Assembly: GCA_043806735.1 (NCBI GenBank)
Contig: JAZDGR010000050.1
Coordinates: 3,205-67,204, forward strand
Source of the DNA: QYOJ01 sp043806735
Lineage (GTDB): Bacteria; Bacteroidota; Bacteroidia; Bacteroidales; FEN-979
Direction: 5' to 3'
Length of the DNA stretch: 64,000 nt
The stretch's first letter is position 1. Each line of letters starts with the position of its first letter. The notes beneath the pieces were generated by a model that was given only the letters and a program-made list of their open reading frames with translations, made no database searches and was not told where the DNA came from. Below are positions 58,641 to 64,000 of the stretch, piece by piece. A program made the position numbers and the translations under genes.

Positions 58641-61463
58641 ATGAAACGACTTACGCTTATTCTCCTGCTGTCACTTACCCTCGTCATTCCGGCAGAGTTG
58701 CTTTTTGGGCAGACGACGGTCATTGACTACACCACGCTCCTTGCGATGGATCCGAATGTGCGGATCGGGACGCTCGATAACGGCCTTGTTTACTACATCC
58801 GGCAAAACAAGAAACCGGAAAAACGGGTGGAGCTGCGCCTGGTTGTAAATGCCGGATCCATCCTGGAAAACAACAGTCAGCTCGGGCTGGCTCATTTTAC
58901 CGAACACATGTGTTTTAACGGGACCAGGAGTTTTCCAAAGAACGAGCTGATCAATTTCCTGCAGAAGACGGGTGTTCAGTTTGGCGCCGACATCAATGCT
59001 TATACCGGCTTTGATGAGACCGTTTACATGCTGAAACTTCCGACCGACGAGGAAGGGCTAGTTGAAAAAGGGTTCCAGGTCCTCGAGGAGTGGGCCCATG
59101 AAGTTACCTTCGACGGAAAAGAGATAGACAAGGAACGGGGGGTGATCGTTGAGGAGTGGCGTTTGGGACTGGGGGCGCAGGACCGGATGATGAAAAAGTT
59201 TCTTCCGGTGATCCTGAAAGGGTCGCAATACGCGGAACGGATCCCTATTGGGAAAGTCGAGATTCTGGAGAGTTTTAAACATGATACCCTCCGGGCTTTT
59301 TATTATACCTGGTACAGGCCAGATCTGCAGGCGGTTGTTGTAGTTGGTGACATTAACCCGGACTCGGCGGAACAACAGATCAAAACGCATTTTTCGGGGC
59401 TCACTAATCCCACGACCGAGCGGGAGCGCGTAGTGTTTGATCTCCCCGGAAACCGGGAACCTCTGATTGCTATTACCACCGACAAGGAAGCGATGCAGAA
59501 CGTTATCCTGATGTTCTGGAAGCATCCGAAAAAACAGGTGCAGAACCTGGGTGATTTTAAAGAACACATTGCTGGAGAACTTTTTACCGGTATGTTGAAT
59601 CAGCGGTTCACCGAGTTGTCGCAGCAGCCCGATTGTCCGTTTGTATTTGCCAATGCCGGGTATGGCGATTTTCTTGCCCGCACCCGCGACTCCTACCTGA
59701 TGACCACCATGCCTAAAGAGAATCAAACCGGTCAGACCCTGGCCGTTGTGCTTGCTGAAAATGAGCGGGTGCGACGCTACGGATTTACTTCTACTGAATT
59801 TACCCGGCAGAAGGAAGAAATGCTGAGCCGATATGAGCAGGCCGCGAAGGAATTTGACAAGACTGAGTCGGAGAATTTTGCCAGGGCTTATGTAGATAAT
59901 TACCTGAATCATTCTCCGATCCCGGGCGCACAAAAAGAGTTCAAGTACCTGACCAAACTCCTGCCTGAAATCACCCTGGAAGAAGTTAACCAGCTGGCTC
60001 AAAAGTGGGTGACTGACGACAATCTGGCAATGGTAATCATGGGCCCGGAAAAAGAGGGACTGAATATCCTCACTGAATCCGAGGTTCTGGAGATCATCCG
60101 GAGTTCCAAAACCCAGGAACTCCAGGCCTATATAGATAATTTCAGGGAAGAACCGCTGGTCACGGCAGACCTTTCTGGAGGAGCTGTCGCAGAAATGAAA
60201 ACACTTAGCGAGCTCGGTTATACCGAACTAACCCTTTCCAATGGCCTCCGCGTCATCCTGAAACCCACCACCTTTAAAAATGACGAGATCCTTGTTTCGG
60301 CTTATAGTCCGGGCGGAAGCTCCCTGGTGGAAGACGACCAGTTTCTTTCTGCCAGCTTCGCCTCTTCCATCATCGACCAGAGCGGAGCGGGGGAATTTGA
60401 CAACGTGGAATTGCAGAAAAAGCTGAAGGGGGAAAACCTGTCGATCTCTCCCTATATCGACGATGTAAAAGAGGGCTTCAGGGGGAATAGTACCCCCAAA
60501 GATCTCCAAACACTGATGGAACTGGTTTATCTGTATTTTGAGGGGCCCCGCAAGGATACTTCTGCGTTTCAGGCATTCATCTCACAGATGGAGAACCAGA
60601 TGAAGTTCATGAAAAGCAACCCCATCATGGCATTCTATGATACCCTCTTCAAAACGGCCTTCCCCGGGAACAAACGCCTCATCATTTTCCCGACCCAACA
60701 GCAACTTGAATCGATTGTACTTGATACCGTTTTCCGGATTTATTGCAACCGTTTTGCCGATGCATCGGACTTTACTTTCCTGCTGGTCGGCAATTTCACC
60801 GTCGATTCGATTACCCCGCTGGTAACGAAATATCTCGGGAACCTGCCTTCGCTAAAGCGCGTTGAAACCTGGCGGGATAAGGCGCCCCGGTTTGCTTCCG
60901 GGTCCACAAACACCTTTTTTTACAAAGGAGCCGATCCGCAGAGCATGGTTGGGATTACCATGTCGGAACCTTTTAGTTGGAATGAGAACAATGTTCTCTA
61001 CCTCATAATGCTGAAAGAGATCCTGAGCATTAAGCTCGTCGAGGTGATCCGGGAAAAGCTGAGCGGGGTTTACTCTCCGCAGATCATGCTGAATTTCGAT
61101 CAGTACCCCCGGTCGGAATTCATGATGGCCATTCTCTTCGGATGTTCCCCGAAAACCACGGAAAAACTTTCCAAAGCCGTATTCGGGGAACTACATAAAT
61201 TCAGGAAACACGGGCCAACGGAAGTGGATCTGAACAAAGCCAAAGAACTACTCCTCCGCAACCGGGAAACCGACCTGGAAAAGAATGAGTTCTGGCTCAG
61301 TAAGATTGAATCCCTTTACTTCAATGGAGGGGATCCGGCATTTGTTCTCAATTACAAGGAACGGGTCAATGCAGTTACCGTGGAGGATCTGAAAACGGCA
61401 GCAAATGCGTTTTTCAAGCCCGATCATTACGTCAGGGTCGTACTGATGCCAGAGAAAAAATAA
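58641..61463 (+). CDS. M16-family metallopeptidase
   Basis: 940 residues, signal peptide, then two M16 halves. The inverted zinc motif HFTEH is at His85-His89 (LGLAHFTEHMCFNGT), with the distal Glu in the ERGVIVEEWR region. The C-terminal half lacks the motif, as usual for these pitrilysin-like peptidases of Bacteroidetes. Periplasmic degradation of peptides is likely. 3 bp before smpB, so possibly co-transcribed. Confidence 0.92.
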   Translation: MKRLTLILLLSLTLVIPAELLFGQTTVIDYTTLLAMDPNVRIGTLDNGLVYYIRQNKKPEKRVELRLVVNAGSILENNSQLGLAHFTEHMCFNGTRSFPKNELINFLQKTGVQFGADINAYTGFDETVYMLKLPTDEEGLVEKGFQVLEEWAHEVTFDGKEIDKERGVIVEEWRLGLGAQDRMMKKFLPVILKGSQYAERIPIGKVEILESFKHDTLRAFYYTWYRPDLQAVVVVGDINPDSAEQQIKTHFSGLTNPTTERERVVFDLPGNREPLIAITTDKEAMQNVILMFWKHPKKQVQNLGDFKEHIAGELFTGMLNQRFTELSQQPDCPFVFANAGYGDFLARTRDSYLMTTMPKENQTGQTLAVVLAENERVRRYGFTSTEFTRQKEEMLSRYEQAAKEFDKTESENFARAYVDNYLNHSPIPGAQKEFKYLTKLLPEITLEEVNQLAQKWVTDDNLAMVIMGPEKEGLNILTESEVLEIIRSSKTQELQAYIDNFREEPLVTADLSGGAVAEMKTLSELGYTELTLSNGLRVILKPTTFKNDEILVSAYSPGGSSLVEDDQFLSASFASSIIDQSGAGEFDNVELQKKLKGENLSISPYIDDVKEGFRGNSTPKDLQTLMELVYLYFEGPRKDTSAFQAFISQMENQMKFMKSNPIMAFYDTLFKTAFPGNKRLIIFPTQQQLESIVLDTVFRIYCNRFADASDFTFLLVGNFTVDSITPLVTKYLGNLPSLKRVETWRDKAPRFASGSTNTFFYKGADPQSMVGITMSEPFSWNENNVLYLIMLKEILSIKLVEVIREKLSGVYSPQIMLNFDQYPRSEFMMAILFGCSPKTTEKLSKAVFGELHKFRKHGPTEVDLNKAKELLLRNRETDLEKNEFWLSKIESLYFNGGDPAFVLNYKERVNAVTVEDLKTAANAFFKPDHYVRVVLMPEKK

Positions 61464-61466
61464 TGT

Positions 61467-61916
61467 ATGACCACAGCGATCACGATCCGGAACAAGAAAG
61501 CCCAGTTTGAGTATTTCCTTCTGCAGGAGTATACCGCAGGAATTCAGCTTACCGGCACGGAAATTAAATCGATCCGTGCCGGTAAGGCTTCCATCGTGGA
61601 TGCTTTTTGCTCTTTCACCGGGAATGAGCTGTTCGTCCGGAATATGCACATCGCAGAATATGCTTACGGGACCCACTATAACCACGAACCAAAGCGTGAC
61701 CGGAAGTTGTTGTTGAACCGGAAGGAGTTAAAAAAACTCCTGACCAAAGTCAACGAACGGGGATTTACCATCATTCCGGTGGAACTTTTTATCAATGAAA
61801 AAGGGCTGGCCAAACTAACCATTGCCCTGGCGCGCGGAAAACATTCTTACGACAAGCGTGAAACGCTCAAGAAGAAAGATATCCAGCGCGAAATTGACCG
61901 GCATTCCGGAGATTAA
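61467..61916 (+). CDS. smpB: SsrA-binding protein
   Basis: 149 residues; binds tmRNA for ribosome rescue. Motifs: IRNKKAQFEYFLLQEYTAGI, LTGTEIKSIRAGKASIVDAF, IAEYAYGTHYNHEPKRDRKL, and the basic C-terminal tail (ALARGKHSYDKRETLKKKDI) that inserts into the ribosome. Start ATG at 61467. Confidence 0.97.
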   Translation: MTTAITIRNKKAQFEYFLLQEYTAGIQLTGTEIKSIRAGKASIVDAFCSFTGNELFVRNMHIAEYAYGTHYNHEPKRDRKLLLNRKELKKLLTKVNERGFTIIPVELFINEKGLAKLTIALARGKHSYDKRETLKKKDIQREIDRHSGD

Positions 61917-61940
61917 AGTTTTGCCTTCCAACAAAATAAT

Positions 61941-61980
61941 CTGCGCAAATCCGCGTTCTTTCCGCGTCATCCGCGTTCTA
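61941..61980. repeat. Tandem array based on atccgcgttct
   Basis: Drifting 9-12 bp units (atccgcgttct, ttccgcgtc, atccgcgttct) between smpB and the thioredoxin gene. No gene here. Confidence 0.65.
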
Positions 61981-61987
61981 TTATCTT

Positions 61988-61995
61988 TATATTTG
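61988..61995 (+). promoter_or_regulatory. -7 box of the thioredoxin-like gene
   Basis: TATATTTG, 13 bp before the ATG at 62009. Confidence 0.5.
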
Positions 61996-62008
61996 CAAAA
62001 AAATATCC

Positions 62009-62578
62009 ATGAGATCTTTGTCCATCCTAACCATATCCATCTCAATTGCTTTTCTCTCTCCTTTAGTGAAAGCTCAAACCGCCTCCCAGCCCGCTAATCC
62101 AGAAACAGCCACCGCACATATCAAGTGGATGTCATTCGAAGAAGCTTACGCGCTGAATAAGAAGAAACCAAAAAAGGTCTTCATTGACGTCTACACCGAC
62201 TGGTGTGGATGGTGCAAACGCATGGATGCCACCACGTTTATTCACCCGGAGATTGTCGATTTCATGAATAAAAACTTCTACTGCGTAAAAATGAATGCTG
62301 AACGAAAGGATACAGTAGTGATTGATAGCGTGACCTTTACCAATCCAAATCCCACCGGCAATCGCTCCTCTCATCAGCTGGCGGTAGAGCTTCTTCGCGG
62401 ACAAATGTCCTACCCCTCTTATGTGTTTCTAAACGAAAAAAGCCAGTTGCTCACCGTTGTTCCCGGGTACCAGCAGGCTAAAGATTTTGAACCGATCCTC
62501 CATTATTTTATCGACAACGCTTACGTTGATCAGCCGTGGGAGGAATACCGGGCGAAGTTTAAGGGAAAGATTGAGTGA
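62009..62578 (+). CDS. Exported thioredoxin-fold protein (DUF255/thioredoxin_7 type)
   Basis: 189 residues. Signal peptide (ISIAFLSPLVKAQ), then a thioredoxin fold with the active-site VYTDWCGWCKRMD (CGWC) and the cis-Pro region MSYPSYVFLNEKSQ. Probably a periplasmic thiol reductant or oxidase. Intact; no partner gene. Confidence 0.87.
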   Translation: MRSLSILTISISIAFLSPLVKAQTASQPANPETATAHIKWMSFEEAYALNKKKPKKVFIDVYTDWCGWCKRMDATTFIHPEIVDFMNKNFYCVKMNAERKDTVVIDSVTFTNPNPTGNRSSHQLAVELLRGQMSYPSYVFLNEKSQLLTVVPGYQQAKDFEPILHYFIDNAYVDQPWEEYRAKFKGKIE

Positions 62579-62581
62579 AAC

Positions 62582-62629
62582 GTCAGAAGGTCAGGAAGTC
62601 AGGAATTTGGAAATTTGGAAATTTGGAAA
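62582..62629. repeat. 8-bp tandem array
   Basis: Six 8-bp units: gtcagaag, gtcaggaa twice, tttggaaa three times, starting 4 bp after the thioredoxin gene stop. Confidence 0.85.
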
Positions 62630-62682
62630 ACGGGTCCAATGCACAGAAACTGGACACAAAATCGCGTTATCAATTCTTTAAC

Positions 62683-64000
62683 CTACAACTTTAAAAACTT
62701 GCAAGATTGCTGTATATGATCGGATTGTATATGAAGAAGGTAAAGTCCATTTTTATAATTGAATATATCTATTATAACCGGATGTTCATTAATCAATATT
62801 TGTTTTACTTCCATCTCATGGCCGGTAATGTCAAATATTGACAAAATGACTTCTGTACTGTACAAATCGCTACTTAGAATTTTAATTATTAACTGGTTAT
62901 CCGATTGAATTAACCGGATAGGATTGGGATTTTGCTGTACAGGTTCGGTCACATCCACGAATCCGTTACCATACTCATCAAATTTGACCAGATACATTCG
63001 GGATAAACCACTGTACACATATGTTCCACAAGCAATAAATCCATCATCAGGCGCCATATCAATCCCATAGAATATTCTTTGGCCCGGTAAGTCATTAATT
63101 TTTGTCCATAATGTGTCGCCATTGTTATCAGTCCGGACAATGAAAGCAGATGGATTTGCATTCCAATCTTGGGTGAAACCTGCAGCAATAAAGCCTGAAT
63201 CCGTTAATTCCGAAATTGAGTTGAATAGGCTCAGATGGTCATACTTTTTATATTGTTTTGACCAAAGCATCGTACCATTATAATCAATTTTAAAAATCGC
63301 CGCCTCAGGATATATCCCACCGGCTAATATCAAATTGCTATCGGAAGATTGAATCATTGAGTAAACAAATTTGCCAGGCGGATCTGGTAAATAAGTCTTG
63401 GTCCAAATTGTATCTCCGTTCGAATCCAGTTTATAAATAAAAAATCCATCTGGTGGATAGTCCTGACCACAAACAAAATATTCGTTACTTGAAGTGACTG
63501 CAATATCTGTAACCTCGGAAAAAGAATGATTAAGAGGATAGGAACGGGACCAGAGTGAATCACCGTTCGCATCTGTTTTTAATACCCACAAGAACTGTGT
63601 GTCCTGTACAAGACGTTCCCCGGCAATTATTAATCCATTATCATTTGTAGGTTTAATTGATTTTCCACATAGGTGAGGATTGCCGGGATTTGTGTCGTGA
63701 TAATATTTTGTCCAGATTACATCTCCAGCTTCAGAATATTTCCTTATGAAGGCAGCATAATCCGGAAAGCCGATTAAATGTGCAGTACCTGTTATAATAC
63801 AATTCTCCTCTGGTTCAGTCAAAATACAAGAATATGCCCGGGAATTGCCCGTTTCTCCAAACATTGATTTTCTCCAGACTACTTCCCCATAATAATCAAC
63901 CTTTATCGTTACGGCATAAGGACCACTGTAAAGTGAATCTGTTGAACCTGTTACAATAAATGAACTATCTGAACATGCTTTTACAGAATTCAATACAGCC
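62683..64000 (-). CDS. T9SS-exported beta-propeller protein, 5' end beyond window
   Basis: The frame is open to the right edge; at least 436 residues are visible, made of repeated propeller blades with DSNGDTIWTKTY, TDNNGDTLWTKIN and DANGDSLWSRSY motifs (delta-60/SBBP-like repeats), ending in a T9SS-type sorting domain (LSIFDITGHEMEVK, NYKNGLYLLHIQ to KFLKL). Signal peptide and start lie outside. Secreted or surface protein of unknown function. Confidence 0.78.
   Translation of the reverse strand, partial: AVLNSVKACSDSSFIVTGSTDSLYSGPYAVTIKVDYYGEVVWRKSMFGETGNSRAYSCILTEPEENCIITGTAHLIGFPDYAAFIRKYSEAGDVIWTKYYHDTNPGNPHLCGKSIKPTNDNGLIIAGERLVQDTQFLWVLKTDANGDSLWSRSYPLNHSFSEVTDIAVTSSNEYFVCGQDYPPDGFFIYKLDSNGDTIWTKTYLPDPPGKFVYSMIQSSDSNLILAGGIYPEAAIFKIDYNGTMLWSKQYKKYDHLSLFNSISELTDSGFIAAGFTQDWNANPSAFIVRTDNNGDTLWTKINDLPGQRIFYGIDMAPDDGFIACGTYVYSGLSRMYLVKFDEYGNGFVDVTEPVQQNPNPIRLIQSDNQLIIKILSSDLYSTEVILSIFDITGHEMEVKQILINEHPVIIDIFNYKNGLYLLHIQSDHIQQSCKFLKL

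Noticed and set aside
59058..60002. 314-codon minus-strand frame in the M16 peptidase gene
   Set aside because: Antisense shadow of a clearly conserved peptidase.
14..62629. Tandem arrays as CRISPR repeats
   Set aside because: Units are 7-10 bp without spacers of constant length, and no cas gene is present.

Overview
The window is from the chromosome of a Bacteroidetes (Bacteroidota) bacterium, most likely an anaerobic or fermentative Bacteroidales-like lineage. Evidence: several secreted proteins end in a type IX secretion (T9SS, Por) sorting domain with a YPNP/FPNP motif; many promoters fit the Bacteroidetes pattern TTTG-N19..22-TAnnTTTG; there are GWxTD, PD40/OmpA, LytS/LytTR and TonB-receptor genes; and an iron-sulfur flavoprotein operon implies redox balancing by electron bifurcation. 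No ribosomal RNA gene or CRISPR array was seen.

Layout. 0-8 kb: thrS, a glutamine amidotransferase, and secreted-protein genes, two of them broken (an arylsulfotransferase-like gene with an amber codon in its signal peptide and a GMC oxidoreductase pseudogene). 7.9-17.8 kb: one leftward operon with a promoter at 17803-17832, encoding a Cys-rich protein, a DRTGG protein, a DRTGG-like/HATPase protein, a sensory-type [FeFe]-hydrogenase-like protein (frameshifted at an A10 run), NuoE/NuoF/NuoG-like subunits and NfnA/NfnB. No catalytic H-cluster subunit is present. 17.9-23 kb: PorE-like OmpA protein, queE, folD, ffh. 23-26.4 kb: tandem paralogues of a T9SS-exported YCF48/PKD protein. 26.5-31.9 kb: argS, a cyclic-2,3-diphosphoglycerate-synthetase-like GTPase, pyrB, pyrI and an AlbA_2 protein. 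31.9-37.8 kb: a LytS/LytTR pair, envelope proteins, and an M28 peptidase gene cut by an in-frame TAA.

38-52.6 kb is an accessory block bracketed by two tRNA-Ser genes (TGA and CGA anticodons, both on the minus strand). It holds an amidase, a sensor kinase broken inside a heptanucleotide array, a RiPP-type biosynthetic cluster (42.3-49.8 kb), an AbiE toxin-antitoxin pair, and an integrase remnant beside the second tRNA. The RiPP cluster encodes an ABC exporter, two S26-like peptidases, a nucleotidyltransferase, an HPr-kinase-like protein, PqqD, a radical SAM/SPASM enzyme, a 53-residue precursor with its own promoter, and a PAPS sulfotransferase. This is the best candidate for an undescribed system.

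52.8-64 kb: GWxTD protein, glycosyltransferase, aroQ, a TPP riboswitch controlling a TonB-dependent receptor, an M16 peptidase, smpB, a thioredoxin-like protein and the end of another T9SS cargo gene.

A genome-wide feature cuts across all regions: short tandem arrays whose unit sequence drifts but whose period (mostly exactly 7 bp, sometimes 8-10) is kept. They sit in intergenic gaps, in both tRNA-Ser leaders, and inside argS, queE, the PorE-like signal peptide and the broken sensor kinase. All functional statements rest on reading the sequence and on known families; no database search was run.
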